Origin: CAJXZP01 sp963974475
Lineage (GTDB): Bacteria; Bacteroidota; Bacteroidia; Flavobacteriales_G; Salibacteraceae
Assembly: GCA_963974475.1 (NCBI GenBank)
Contig: CAXBCR010000003.1
Location: 1-64,000, forward strand
Length of the DNA stretch: 64,000 nucleotides
Direction of reading: 5' to 3'
In this document: positions 1-9,141 of the stretch, piece after piece
Layout of the letters: each line of letters starts with the position of its first letter
Position numbering within the stretch: the stretch's first letter is position 1
Translations under genes and position numbers: made by a program
Notes under the pieces: generated by a model
Databases searched by the model: none
What the model saw: only the letters and a program-made list of their open reading frames with translations
Told to the model about the DNA's origin: nothing

Positions 1-2
1 AA

Positions 3-350
3 AGTGTAGATTCCACCCAAGACACATGGTTAATAAAAGTAGATAGTTTTGGGTGTTTAACCCCAGGCTGTGAGGTAACCAGTGTACCCAAAATAGAAGG
101 TGCTATGGCGCAATTAAAAATATACCCCAACCCTGCTAGCGATGTGTTGAATATTGAAATCACGCCCTCCGCCTTCGAGCATCGGGCGCACCCGGAAGAA
201 TTTGAGTTGAAGTTGTATGATATTTTAGGGAAACTGGTGTTAACCAAAAAGCTGTTTCCAAGTACCAATACCATTGATGTTTCGAATCTTAAAACAGGAG
301 TGTATAGCTATCGTATTGGAGAGGTTACAGGGTTTGTTGTAGTGCAGTGA
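3..350 (+). CDS. T9SS type A sorting-domain protein, C-terminal part (5' end outside window)
   Basis: The reading frame is open from the left edge (first full codon at base 3), so only the last ~115 residues of a larger secreted protein are visible. The end is a type IX secretion type-A sorting domain: an IYPNPASD start, a central LYDILGKLV segment and a terminal TIDVSNLKTGVYSYRI segment. Such domains direct export through the T9SS and are normally cleaved at the surface; what the missing part does cannot be told. It closely resembles the sorting domain of the next gene, pointing to local duplication. A GC-rich stretch with a CGCCC/GGGCG inverted repeat (163-188) adds residues compared with that neighbour. 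The first internal ATG is at 105, but the open frame upstream argues it is not the start. Confidence 0.85.
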   Translation, partial: SVDSTQDTWLIKVDSFGCLTPGCEVTSVPKIEGAMAQLKIYPNPASDVLNIEITPSAFEHRAHPEEFELKLYDILGKLVLTKKLFPSTNTIDVSNLKTGVYSYRIGEVTGFVVVQ

Positions 351-505
351 AAATGAATATCGAATTTCCAACAAGGAATGAGGAATGTTGAAGTAAAAAA
401 ATAAACTAAAAACTCAACACTAAAAACTAATAACTCCGAACAATTTCGAACACCCAACAAGGAATGATGAATGTTGAAGTAAAAAAAACGAAAAAATAAA
501 AACCA
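347..505 (+). repeat. Dispersed intergenic repeat, copy 1
   Basis: AT-rich non-coding block starting at the stop of the preceding gene. It holds two copies of an AACAAGGAATGA-type core, each followed by GAAGTAAAAAAA, and the phrase TTTCGAACACCCAACAAGG. Almost the same block recurs at 1480-1646 and, in other arrangements, around 10714-11010 and 11461-11621. Short ORFs called across it are translations of the repeat. Confidence 0.75.
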
Positions 506-512
506 AAAACAA

Positions 513-1400
513 ATGAAACTATCAAACATCTTTACCATCTTATTAATTAGTACTATTCCGTTAACTTCTTTTGGCCAGCTCAATTATTTCAATTTTGAAA
601 TTGATGACACACTGTATTCAAATTTTATTAGGGTCGATACCATTTCAAACCCATATAACATTTGGGCAGTGGGTTCACCAATGAAAACCCTACTTGATTC
701 TGCATATTATTCAAAAAGAGCATTAATTACTGATTCTGTAAGTAATTACCCAATGAATGATACTTCTGTGTTTTATATTTCACTGGAAGAAAGGGGTTTT
801 GATATCCCATACCTACAGTTTCAGTATAAAATAGATTCGGACTCATTAAAGGATTTTGGTAAAATTGAAGTTTCACCCGATTCGGGAAATACTTGGATTG
901 ATATTTTAAAAGAACAGTCAACTTATAATTTTTCAATTAATTATTCTAGCTTACACAATCTGGATTTGTTTACGGGGAGGAAAACTGGTTGGAATAATTT
1001 TATGGTATTGATGCCAGACTGGACCGACACCTTTAATAATTCTGATTCAGCTATTTTTAGGTTTTCATTTATTAGTGATAGTATTCAAACCAATCAAGAA
1101 GGTTGGATGATAGATGACCTAGAAGTAGGATGGGATTTTGCTAAATCTGTACCTGAACTGAATGCAATAACTGAGGTTTTCGTTTACCCTAATCCTGTAC
1201 ATGATGTTTTGAATATTGAGATTACTTCAAGCATTAATCAGCAAAAGTTTACATTAGAAATATATGATGTTTTAGGGAGGTTAGTTTTGATACAAAAACT
1301 AAATTTAGTTAAAAATACCATTGATGTTTCGAATCTTAAAACTGGGATGTATAGCTATCGTATTGGCGAGGTCTCTGGAAAAATTGTGAAACAATTTTAA
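513..1400 (+). CDS. Secreted T9SS type A sorting-domain protein
   Basis: 295 residues. An N-terminal Sec signal peptide (residues 1-21, ending near TSFGQ) is followed by about 200 residues that look like a beta-rich extracellular domain: 'EISPDSGNTW' and 'GWMIDDLEVG' type segments are common in jelly-roll or MAM-like modules of Bacteroidota surface proteins. A C-terminal type-A sorting domain starts at YPNPVHD and ends GKIVKQF. The product should be exported by Sec and then T9SS to the cell surface. The sorting domain resembles the preceding gene's, and each gene is followed by a copy of the same intergenic repeat, so gene end plus repeat seem to have been duplicated together. No catalytic motif is recognisable. 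Confidence 0.85.
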   Translation: MKLSNIFTILLISTIPLTSFGQLNYFNFEIDDTLYSNFIRVDTISNPYNIWAVGSPMKTLLDSAYYSKRALITDSVSNYPMNDTSVFYISLEERGFDIPYLQFQYKIDSDSLKDFGKIEVSPDSGNTWIDILKEQSTYNFSINYSSLHNLDLFTGRKTGWNNFMVLMPDWTDTFNNSDSAIFRFSFISDSIQTNQEGWMIDDLEVGWDFAKSVPELNAITEVFVYPNPVHDVLNIEITSSINQQKFTLEIYDVLGRLVLIQKLNLVKNTIDVSNLKTGMYSYRIGEVSGKIVKQF

Positions 1401-1468
1401 AAGCTAATTCGGTAGAATCTAGCTTATTGTGAAACAATTTTAAAAGCTAATTCGGTAGAATCTAGCTT
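1383..1468 (+). repeat. 43-bp tandem duplication over the stop codon
   Basis: Two perfect 43-bp units (1383-1425 and 1426-1468). The first contains the last codons and TAA of the preceding gene; the second is a non-coding echo. It looks like a recent slippage or unequal-crossover product. Confidence 0.9.
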
Positions 1469-1479
1469 ATTGTGGTTAA

Positions 1480-1680
1480 GTGAAAATGAATATCGAATTT
1501 CCAACAAGGAATGATGAAGTGATGAGTGAACACTAAAAACTGAACACTAAAAACTCTCATCTCTAAACAATTTCGAACACCCAACAAGGAATGATGAATG
1601 AGGAAGTAAAAAAAACAAACTAAAAACTCAACACTAATAACTCTCAACTGTAAATTAAGGTGCAGTGAAAATGAAAGTTA
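1480..1680 (+). repeat. Dispersed intergenic repeat, copy 2
   Basis: Near copy of 347-505 with the same order of elements (GTGAAAATGAATATCGAATT, AACAAGGAATGATGAA, a second AACACCCAACAAGG core, GAAGTAAAAAAA). A further GTGCAGTGAAAATGAA phrase at 1663-1678 repeats the 3' end of the first gene. No gene in this stretch. Confidence 0.75.
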
Positions 1681-1687
1681 GCTTCGA

Positions 1688-2407
1688 TTAATTTTCGGAT
1701 TCTTCCACCACTTCAGCGGTTATGATCTCATTCACCCAGTCGTTCACACTTTTGGCATCGGTCACCTTAAAATCGCCAATAGCGGTTCTGCGAAGTGCTT
1801 TTAAATAGGCTCCGTTGTTCAAAGCGGTTCCTAAATCGTGTGCTAGCGAACGGATGTATGTACCTTTGGAACATTGAATTTTAAAATCAATTTCGGGCAA
1901 TTCCATTCGTGTAATTTCGTAGCTATAAATAGTGATAGAATTTGATTTCAGTTCTTTTTCAACCCCTTTACGCGCATATTCGTAGGCTTTTTTACCGTCA
2001 ATCTTTTTGGCCGAAAATAGGGGCGGAACTTGTTGAATGTTGCCTGTAAAAGTTTCTACCGCCTTTAATACATCCGCTTCCGTAATTTCAGAAATAGCAA
2101 AGGTATGGTCAATTTCTGTTTCCATGTCATACGAAGGCCGGGAGGCGCCTAATACAATAGTGCCCGTGTATTCTTTGGGCATACCCATATACGATTCGAT
2201 GGTTTTGGTAGCCTTGCCGCAGCAAAGAATGAGCAAGCCCGAAGCTAATGGGTCGAGCGTACCTGCATGCCCTACTTTAAAGCGTTTAATACCGGTTTTT
2301 TGTTTAAGTTGGTAGCGTAATTTGTTCACCACGTCAAACGAGGTCCATTCTAATGGCTTATCTACTAAAAGAACCTCACCCCCTTTGAAATCATACAATT
2401 TAGGCAT
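1688..2407 (-). CDS. truB: tRNA pseudouridine(55) synthase TruB
   Basis: 239 residues from the ATG at 2407. The frame is open 16 codons further up, but that would overlap uppP, and family members start as MP..Y.F..GEVLLVDKP. TruB isomerises U55 in the T-loop of tRNAs. Visible marks: the N-terminal LLVDKPLEWTSFD segment, the catalytic motif GHAGTLDPLASG (catalytic Asp at residue 52), and the CSKGTYIRSLAHDLG motif near residue 190. It is the last gene of a tight minus-strand cluster, ftsX-DUF3098-uppP-truB, separated from uppP by only 7 bp; this order is common in Flavobacteriia. Cytoplasmic. Confidence 0.96.
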   Translation of the reverse strand: MPKLYDFKGGEVLLVDKPLEWTSFDVVNKLRYQLKQKTGIKRFKVGHAGTLDPLASGLLILCCGKATKTIESYMGMPKEYTGTIVLGASRPSYDMETEIDHTFAISEITEADVLKAVETFTGNIQQVPPLFSAKKIDGKKAYEYARKGVEKELKSNSITIYSYEITRMELPEIDFKIQCSKGTYIRSLAHDLGTALNNGAYLKALRRTAIGDFKVTDAKSVNDWVNEIITAEVVEESEN

Positions 2408-2414
2408 GAAATAA

Positions 2415-3209
2415 TTAGTTGATGGTGAGCTCCACTCCCATAAAATGGAGTACAATAATGAGTAAACCTAAAGCGATTCGGTAATAGCCAAAATACTTAA
2501 ATCCGTGTTTGCTTAGAAAACTAATAAACCCTTTGATAGCAATGATAGCCACTACAAAGGCCACCACGTTTCCAACGGCAAGAAGCATGATTTCATCGCC
2601 ATGAAAACCACCTCCGTTTAAGTAAAATTTAAGCAATTTGTAAGCGGTAGCAGCAAACATGGTAGGAATAGCTAAAAAGAAGGAGAATTCGGCTGCTGCT
2701 TGGCGATTCATTTTTTGAGTTAGCCCACCTATAATGGTAGCGGCCGATCTAGATACACCCGGAATCATTGCAATAACCTGAAACATTCCTATTTTCAATG
2801 CGGTAGGATAGGTTACTTCCGAAGTCCCGGATTCTTCCGTGTTTTTAAACCATTTATCTACAAAAATCAATACGATTCCGCCTAGCAAAAGAGTGGTAGC
2901 CACCACCAAAACGTTTTCTAAAAGGGCGTCTATGTAATCGTTGAGTAACAACCCGAAAACTGCTGCGGGAATAAACCCTACAAAAAGTTTGAGGTAAAAA
3001 TCGACTGTTTGAAAAAAGCGTTTCCAATAAATAACCATGACAGAAACAATGGCGCCTAATTGAATAGCGATGGTAAAAGCTTTGGTAAACTCGTCATTGG
3101 CAATACCCATTAAGGAAGACCCAATAATCATGTGACCTGTAGAAGAAACAGGTAAGAACTCGGTTAATCCCTCAATAATTGCAAGGATAACAGCATCAAA
3201 AAATGTCAT
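2415..3209 (-). CDS. uppP: Undecaprenyl-diphosphate phosphatase UppP (BacA)
   Basis: 264-residue multi-pass inner-membrane enzyme that dephosphorylates undecaprenyl pyrophosphate to recycle the lipid carrier for peptidoglycan and other envelope glycans; extra copies are associated with bacitracin resistance. Both family signatures are present: [14 protein letters not shown] at residues 13-26 and [13 protein letters not shown] in the middle. About seven to eight hydrophobic segments, normal family length. It sits 12 bp after the DUF3098 gene and 7 bp before truB, so it is almost certainly co-transcribed from ftsX. Confidence 0.96.
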   Translation of the reverse strand: MTFFDAVILAIIEGLTEFLPVSSTGHMIIGSSLMGIANDEFTKAFTIAIQLGAIVSVMVIYWKRFFQTVDFYLKLFVGFIPAAVFGLLLNDYIDALLENVLVVATTLLLGGIVLIFVDKWFKNTEESGTSEVTYPTALKIGMFQVIAMIPGVSRSAATIIGGLTQKMNRQAAAEFSFFLAIPTMFAATAYKLLKFYLNGGGFHGDEIMLLAVGNVVAFVVAIIAIKGFISFLSKHGFKYFGYYRIALGLLIIVLHFMGVELTIN

Positions 3210-3221
3210 GTAAAAATGGGT

Positions 3222-3470
3222 TTATTCTTGAGTTTTTTTCATGATAGCATACAAAATCACGCCATAACCAGAAAGGATTACGATAGGCGAAATGGTTAGC
3301 CTTGTGGTAGAAAATATAGCATCGCTAAATACCGTTGGATCGTCAGACCCGCCACCAGACATCATAAAAAAACCGATGATGATGAGTATAAACCCAGCAA
3401 TCAAATAAATGTAATTTGTTTTGGTGAATGGAAGTTGATCTCCCCCTGCAATTTCGTTTTTATTAGCCAT
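3222..3470 (-). CDS. DUF3098 small membrane protein
   Basis: 82 residues with two predicted transmembrane helices (about 22-42 and 58-78), separated by a short GGGSDDPTVFS loop. It matches the pattern of DUF3098, a small membrane protein encoded between ftsX and uppP in many Bacteroidota. Function unknown; conserved position suggests a link to division or envelope growth. Only 2 bp separate it from the ftsX stop codon. Confidence 0.85.
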   Translation of the reverse strand: MANKNEIAGGDQLPFTKTNYIYLIAGFILIIIGFFMMSGGGSDDPTVFSDAIFSTTRLTISPIVILSGYGVILYAIMKKTQE

Positions 3471-3472
3471 AA

Positions 3473-4330
3473 TTATCGGTATAATTTGTCAGTTTTTAAT
3501 CTTAAATATCTGCGAACGGCAAAAGTGGTGCTTAGCCAGCTAATGAGTAGCCCTAAGGCAATTACTCCAGCGATCACCATAGCGTATAACTTTATATCGT
3601 TTACATCAAAAATTTCGGGCATTTGGTTTTGTATCGAATACACTACTAGCGCAATAAGAACAATAGAAATGAGTGCGCCATAAAACCCGTTTACAATGCT
3701 TTTCATTACAAATGGGCGGGTAATAAAACCCGGAGTTGCCCCTACGAGCTGCATACTGCGAATAATGAATCTACGCGAGTAAATAGCTAATCGAATGGTG
3801 CTGTTTATTAACGCCATCGCTACAAAAAGAAGCATTACCGAAAACCCGATTAAGACCAGGGTTATTTTACGGATGTTCTCATTTACTGCGGTGAGCAAAT
3901 CTTTGTGGTAATCGACATTTCTAATTTTCGGGTTTTTCAATAAATCAGCTTCAATCCAAGCCAAGCTATCCGGATGGGCATAATCCGCATTCATACGCAC
4001 GTCAATACTAGTGAGCAAAGGGTTGTAGCCTAAAAAATCTACAAAATCTTCGCCCAAATCGGCTTGAAGCAATTCGGCTGCATCTTCTTTAGAAATAAAT
4101 TCGGTGGTTTTAACATAGCGCGATGCGTCCAATGATTTTTGCAATCGTTTCACATCCACATCTTTTACATCATCGCGTAAAAACACGGTGATTCCAATGT
4201 TTTCTTTGACCGATTCAGAAATAGATTTGGCCTTTAAAACGAGTAATCCGGTGATTCCCAACATAAAGAGCACCAAGGCGATGCTGATAATTACCGAAAA
4301 ATATGATTTACCTGAATTGCTTGAAGCCAT
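3473..4330 (-). CDS. ftsX: Cell division protein FtsX (permease-like)
   Basis: 285 residues. Topology is typical of FtsX: one N-terminal transmembrane helix (about 10-32), an extracytoplasmic domain of ~130 residues, then three more helices (about 165-190, 215-238, 252-273) forming the FtsX permease domain. With the ATPase FtsE it forms an ABC-like complex at the divisome that activates peptidoglycan hydrolases. No ftsE adjoins it; in Bacteroidota the two genes are often apart. First gene of the minus-strand operon ending in truB. The ATG at 4330 is followed directly by the membrane helix. Confidence 0.92.
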   Translation of the reverse strand: MASSNSGKSYFSVIISIALVLFMLGITGLLVLKAKSISESVKENIGITVFLRDDVKDVDVKRLQKSLDASRYVKTTEFISKEDAAELLQADLGEDFVDFLGYNPLLTSIDVRMNADYAHPDSLAWIEADLLKNPKIRNVDYHKDLLTAVNENIRKITLVLIGFSVMLLFVAMALINSTIRLAIYSRRFIIRSMQLVGATPGFITRPFVMKSIVNGFYGALISIVLIALVVYSIQNQMPEIFDVNDIKLYAMVIAGVIALGLLISWLSTTFAVRRYLRLKTDKLYR

Positions 4331-4507
4331 GCTAACTAGTTGCTAAAGAATTGAATTTTTGCTCAATTCGGAATGTGGGCGCTAAATTAAAAAAATTAGT
4401 GAATGACTGACTTGACCAAGTGATAAATAGCTTTAAGATTTGTTAATCGTTGGTGTTTTTGGCTCAGTAAGGAATTCAATGTATTTTCACGGTTCAAAAC
4501 CTGTGCT

Positions 4508-5943
4508 ATGAAGTCTTTAAAATACATCCTGAGTTTAAGTCTGTTGTTTTCAATGTCGCTCTGCGCCCAAAACTGGAGTTTGGTGATGCCAAATGATACG
4601 TTGGTGTATGAGAAACAGGATAACCATCAATTTTTTACGGTTTGGGTAGATAGCGTTCATGTAAGTAGTACGGATACTACCTATTTTATGAATCGAATTG
4701 CGGTGGGGAATCGCGTGGGTTGGGATACGATTATTTCTTCAGATTGCGGGTATAATATTAATTATCCAGCCGAAAGATATTTGGGTAATAAAGCGCAATT
4801 TTTGGGTGGTTCTATCCTATTGTCAAATGAAAAATCTATTTTAATTACGGATTCTAATCGAGTTCTAATTTATCCGAAAAGCGGGGTGGGTAGCAGTTGG
4901 TTGGCAGATTCGATAGCTGGTGACTCTATGGCAGTAATAGATGTAAAATGGGAATATGTAGCGGGAATTGAGAGGTATGATTCAGTTAAAACTTTTAGTT
5001 ATAGAAATGGAGTGATAAGTGTTTCGAAAACGCATGGAGTAGTTTCAGGGTTTGCTATTGTAGCGCCTTTAGAACAGTATAAATTAATTGGAGTACAAAA
5101 CCTTAAGCTAGGAGAAACTATTCCTATGGGATTGGATTTGTTTGATTTCGAAGTGGGAGATTTGTTTTCTTACAAATATTTTTATGTAAACGGTTATGAT
5201 TTGCAGGAGTATCGTGCTATTAATCGAGTTACAAACAAGGTTGTTATTGGGGATACCGTGAAATACAAATATGGGAATAACAGTTTTCAGTACCCAGATA
5301 GAATTAAAGGTAAAAATCCATTTATTGAGGCATTACCAAATACCTTGGCAGGGATAGATACTGCTACTTGTTCAATAGCATTCGAAAATTTACCTTATAT
5401 GGTATATGTGGGAAGAAATTCTAAGGGAGAAATTGTGAAAACCAATTTTTACCTTTTGAGTACGATAGTAACTCCAATTCGGTAAATGACGATTTGGTAA
5501 ATCAGTATTGTAAGTTGGATTCAATAAATATTTTATGGTCTCCTGGTATGGACGGAGGTATTGCTGTTACCTATATTGCAGGAAAAGGACTGGCAAAGAT
5601 GGGAGGTGGTGATATGGGTGCTTTTTGTGTGTGGACTTTAACAGGATTTGTGAAGAATGGCGATACCACTGGAGTGATAACTTCTACTACCCAAATATCT
5701 AAACCACATGAGATAAAAATCTACCCCAATCCTACTCATAGCCAAATTAACATCAATACAGGCCAAAAAACCGGAGCCTCAATCCTAGAAATATACGATT
5801 TACGTGGAAGACTGATGGTAACAAAAACCTTTGAAAGAGATTTGATTTTGGATGTTTCTAAATGGCAAAGTGGAATTTTCTTTGCTATAATCAAAAACGA
5901 GGATGGGGCGGTTTTGCATAGAGAGAAAGTGATTGTGGAGTAA
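4508..5943 (+). pseudogene. Secreted T9SS-sorted protein split by a frameshift
   Basis: Two abutting frames form one gene. The first (4508-5485) has a Sec signal peptide ending in SLCAQ and 300 residues of unrecognised beta-rich sequence; it runs into a stop after TIVTPIR. The second frame is open from about 5440 and continues as FEYDSNSVNDDLVNQY into a type-A sorting domain (IKIYPNPTHSQI, ending EKVIVE). Inserting one T in the TTTT run at 5454-5457 restores one product of about 478 residues. Because the second frame stays intact to the sorting domain, the lesion is recent, or is a sequencing error. Without repair the product is secreted by Sec but lacks the T9SS signal. Confidence 0.8.
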
Positions 5944-5953
5944 AAATGGAATT

Positions 5954-6225
5954 TTAACTTTCCAAAATGCGTATCAAATCATCATTAATGTAATACACCT
6001 GCGTACCTGATTTTTTTACACGTAATATTTGATGACGCACTAATTCTTCCATGTATTTAGTAAGCGTAGTCGCGATGTCTTTCCAGTAATATCAGAGGTT
6101 ACTTCTACTGCTTTGAGCATAAATAGCACCCAAGGTTTCCAGTCGTTGCAATGCGTTACTCCGCTGAGCGCGAAATAATAATCGTCTTTATTTTTCAAAA
6201 TGTACTTGGATAAATAGCTACTCAA
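5954..6225 (-). pseudogene. Fic-family protein, C-terminal remnant
   Basis: Minus-strand fragment. First part YLSKYILKNKDDYYFAL..V.....W..WVLFMLKAVE resembles the helices after the catalytic core of Fic/DOC proteins. After a frameshift near 6080 the frame reads DIATTLTKYMEELVRHQILR.....TQVYYINDDLIRILES, the winged-helix tail typical of Fic regulators. The catalytic HPFxxGNGR core and the whole N-terminus are missing, and sequence is also missing between the two parts. It is a decayed remnant of an AMPylase-type gene. Confidence 0.6.
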
Positions 6226-6408
6226 TGTTCAGTTTATGTATTGAAACTGAACAAATAGCCAATATATGTCCAGTTTTTACCTGCGTAAGTACGGAATGTT
6301 CACTTTTCATAAATAATTTGAACAGAATAGGAATCCTTCGTGAAAAATCGGAATTAGACAAAGGATGACTTCGCGTACACCCATGACGAATAAAATCACG
6401 AACTTAAT

Positions 6409-6416
6409 TACCTTTG
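6409..6416 (+). promoter_or_regulatory. Candidate -7 element of asnS
   Basis: TACCTTTG matches the Bacteroidota -7 consensus TAnnTTTG, 26 bp before the asnS start codon. No clear -33 TTG was found. Confidence 0.45.
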
Positions 6417-6441
6417 CACGCTTAAATTTTAGTACAGAACA

Positions 6442-7881
6442 ATGCGAACAAAAATCAAAGATTTATTAGTGAGTAGCAGTACCCTTGAAGGTGTGACTGC
6501 GAAAGGGTGGGTACGTACCAAACGTGGAAGTAAAAATGTGTCGTTTATTGCGATGAATGACGGTTCTACCATTAATAATATTCAAGTGGTTGCTGACAAT
6601 GCTAGTTTTGGTGAGGATACTATGAAACGTATCACTACTGGAGCGGCTTTGAGCATTGTAGGAAATTTGGTAGAAAGCCAAGGAAGCGGACAAAAATATG
6701 AGTTAGTAGCCACTGAAATTGAAATTTTGGGGGAGGCTAGTACCGATGAATATCCGCTACAACCCAAACGTCACTCATTAGAATTTTTACGTGAAATAGC
6801 GCATTTGCGTCCACGTACCAATTATTTCTCTGCGGTTTTACGGATTCGAAATGCGGCTGCTTATGCTATTCATGAGTATTTCAATACCAACGGTTTTGTG
6901 TGGATGCATACGCCAATCATCACTGGTTCGGATGCCGAAGGTGCCGGTGAAATGTTTCAAGTAACCAATTTGGATTTAAAAGACATTCCTAAAAAAGAAG
7001 ATGGCGAAATTGATTTTTCAAAAGATTTTTTCAATAAAGCGACCAACTTAACCGTTTCGGGACAGTTGGAAGCAGAATTGGGCGCCATGGCTTTGGGTGA
7101 GGTATATACCTTTGGCCCAACGTTTAGAGCAGAGAATTCAAACACTACCCGTCACTTAGCTGAGTTTTGGATGGTAGAGCCAGAAGTGGCATTCAACGAT
7201 TTGGATGACAACATGGATTTGGCCGAAGATTTCTTGAAATACGTGATTAAGTCTATCCTTGAAAAATGTGATGACGACTTAACGTTCTTAAGTGGCCGAT
7301 TGGCTGAGGAAGAAAAAGTGAAGCCGGAAGCGGAGCGTAGTCCAATGGAGTTGAAAGAGAAATTACAATCGGTAGTAGATAATGATTTTGAGCGTGTTTC
7401 GTATACGGATGCATTCCAAATTCTACGTAATTCAAAACCCAACAAGAAGAAGAAATTTGCTTATGTATTGGACCAATGGGGCGCTGATTTACAATCGGAA
7501 CACGAACGTTATTTGGTAGAAAAGCACTTTAAAAAACCAGTAATTTTATTTGATTACCCGGCCAATATAAAAGCGTTTTACATGCGTGAAAACGAAGATG
7601 GTAAAACAGTAAGAGCAATGGATATCTTGTTTCCAGGAATTGGTGAAATGGTAGGTGGGTCGCAACGTGAGGAGCGTTATGATGTGCTACTTAACAAAAT
7701 CAAAACCATGGGAATTGACGAAGAAGAATTAGCGTGGTATTTAGATACCCGTAAATTTGGAACGGCTCCACATAGTGGGTTTGGATTAGGTTTTGAACGT
7801 TTGATTTTGTTCTTGACCGGTATGACCAATATTAGAGATGTAATTCCTTTTCCAAGAACACCTGGAAACGCAGAATTTTAG
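6442..7881 (+). CDS. asnS: Asparagine--tRNA ligase
   Basis: 479 residues, normal length. Class IIb aminoacyl-tRNA synthetase charging tRNA-Asn. The N-terminal OB-fold anticodon-binding domain (about 1-110) includes [18 protein letters not shown]. The catalytic domain carries motif 2 ([25 protein letters not shown] segment) and motif 3 ([15 protein letters not shown]), ending in the usual [10 protein letters not shown]. The AsnRS type is distinguished from AspRS by the '[15 protein letters not shown]' pattern. Single gene with its own promoter-like element. Confidence 0.97.
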   Translation: MRTKIKDLLVSSSTLEGVTAKGWVRTKRGSKNVSFIAMNDGSTINNIQVVADNASFGEDTMKRITTGAALSIVGNLVESQGSGQKYELVATEIEILGEASTDEYPLQPKRHSLEFLREIAHLRPRTNYFSAVLRIRNAAAYAIHEYFNTNGFVWMHTPIITGSDAEGAGEMFQVTNLDLKDIPKKEDGEIDFSKDFFNKATNLTVSGQLEAELGAMALGEVYTFGPTFRAENSNTTRHLAEFWMVEPEVAFNDLDDNMDLAEDFLKYVIKSILEKCDDDLTFLSGRLAEEEKVKPEAERSPMELKEKLQSVVDNDFERVSYTDAFQILRNSKPNKKKKFAYVLDQWGADLQSEHERYLVEKHFKKPVILFDYPANIKAFYMRENEDGKTVRAMDILFPGIGEMVGGSQREERYDVLLNKIKTMGIDEEELAWYLDTRKFGTAPHSGFGLGFERLILFLTGMTNIRDVIPFPRTPGNAEF

Positions 7882-7971
7882 TAAACTTTTTCAAGTTTAG
7901 ATGCCCGCTTAATCTAGGATGGGCAAAAATATTTTAACGTAAATAGAATTTTCGGAGAGGAGTAATTAATT

Positions 7972-8946
7972 TTACTTCTCTCTATTAATGGTATAATCCA
8001 CCAAAGCGATAAGCGAATCTTTCGCTTCTCCATCCGGAAAGGCGGCTAAGCGTGATTTAGCACTTTCGGTAAATTCCATCATTTTAGACTTGGTGTGGGC
8101 TATTCCACCACTTTGAAGAACATATTCAATTACCTCATTGACTTTATGTGATTTGTCATTTTGGTTTTTAATAATGTTAATCATTCTTTTTCGGTCCGAT
8201 TTTGAAGCATTGTTCAATGCGTAAATCATCGGTAAAGTCATCTTCTTTTCTTTGATGTCGATGCCAGTTGGTTTACCAATTTTGGTACCCTCTCCAAAAT
8301 CAAATAAATCATCTTTTAGCTGAAATGCCATTCCTACATCGTTGCCAAACAAACGGGCTATTTCCACCATTTCATCTGTACCACCCGATGAAGAGACCCC
8401 TGCGGCACAACATGCGGCTATTAAAGTAGCTGTTTTTTGACGAATAATGTCGTAGTAAATACTTTCATCAAAGTTGAGATTACGTGTTTTCTCCATTTGA
8501 AGAAGTTCGCCTTCACTCATTTCTTTAACTGCGTTGGCTACAATTTTTAATATTTGAAATTCGTCATTGTTTAAAGCCACTAACAAACCTCGCGACAATA
8601 AATAATCGCCTACCAAAACGGCAATTTTGTTTTTCCAAAGTGCATTGATAGAAAAGAATCCTCTACGCTCGTACGAAACATCTACCACATCATCGTGTAC
8701 CAAAGTGGCAGTATGTAAAAGCTCAATCAGCGAAGCAGCGGTGTAAGTGGATTCGGTAACTTCCTTGTTCATTTGGGCCGATAAAAACACAAACATGGGG
8801 CGCATTTGCTTGCCTTTTCGCTTGATAATGTAGTGCATTATTTTATCTAATAATGAAACACGGCTTTTTAAAGAATCTCGAAATTTGGCTTCAAATCCCT
8901 TCATTTCCGTTTTTACCGGAGCCATTATTTTGTCTAAAGCGCTCAT
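7972..8946 (-). CDS. Polyprenyl synthetase (trans-isoprenyl diphosphate synthase)
   Basis: 324 residues from the ATG at 8946; a TTG five codons further up is possible but less likely. It extends allylic diphosphates with isopentenyl diphosphate, probably making the octaprenyl or heptaprenyl side chain for menaquinone. Both aspartate-rich motifs that bind Mg-diphosphate are visible: HDDVVD (residues 84-89) and QLKDDLFDF. The RPMFVFLSA segment before the first motif and the GKPTGIDIKEKKMTLP segment after the second are typical. Chain length cannot be read from sequence with confidence, so IspB/HepT naming is left open. Confidence 0.92.
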   Translation of the reverse strand: MSALDKIMAPVKTEMKGFEAKFRDSLKSRVSLLDKIMHYIIKRKGKQMRPMFVFLSAQMNKEVTESTYTAASLIELLHTATLVHDDVVDVSYERRGFFSINALWKNKIAVLVGDYLLSRGLLVALNNDEFQILKIVANAVKEMSEGELLQMEKTRNLNFDESIYYDIIRQKTATLIAACCAAGVSSSGGTDEMVEIARLFGNDVGMAFQLKDDLFDFGEGTKIGKPTGIDIKEKKMTLPMIYALNNASKSDRKRMINIIKNQNDKSHKVNEVIEYVLQSGGIAHTKSKMMEFTESAKSRLAAFPDGEAKDSLIALVDYTINREK

Positions 8947-9141
8947 TTTATCTTGCCGCAAATATAGTTGTGCTTTTACTAATATGGTGGCTGTTTTGAA
9001 TCTTTGTTTAATAGGATATCCGAAACAGAGGCCTTGCTTTTGAGTTTCAATAGACTTGAGTAAAATTGAGTGAAAACTAGGGGGGCATTTTCTAATTTTA
9101 TTACTGTACTTTTAACCCAACAAAATAAAACTCTCGTTTAT

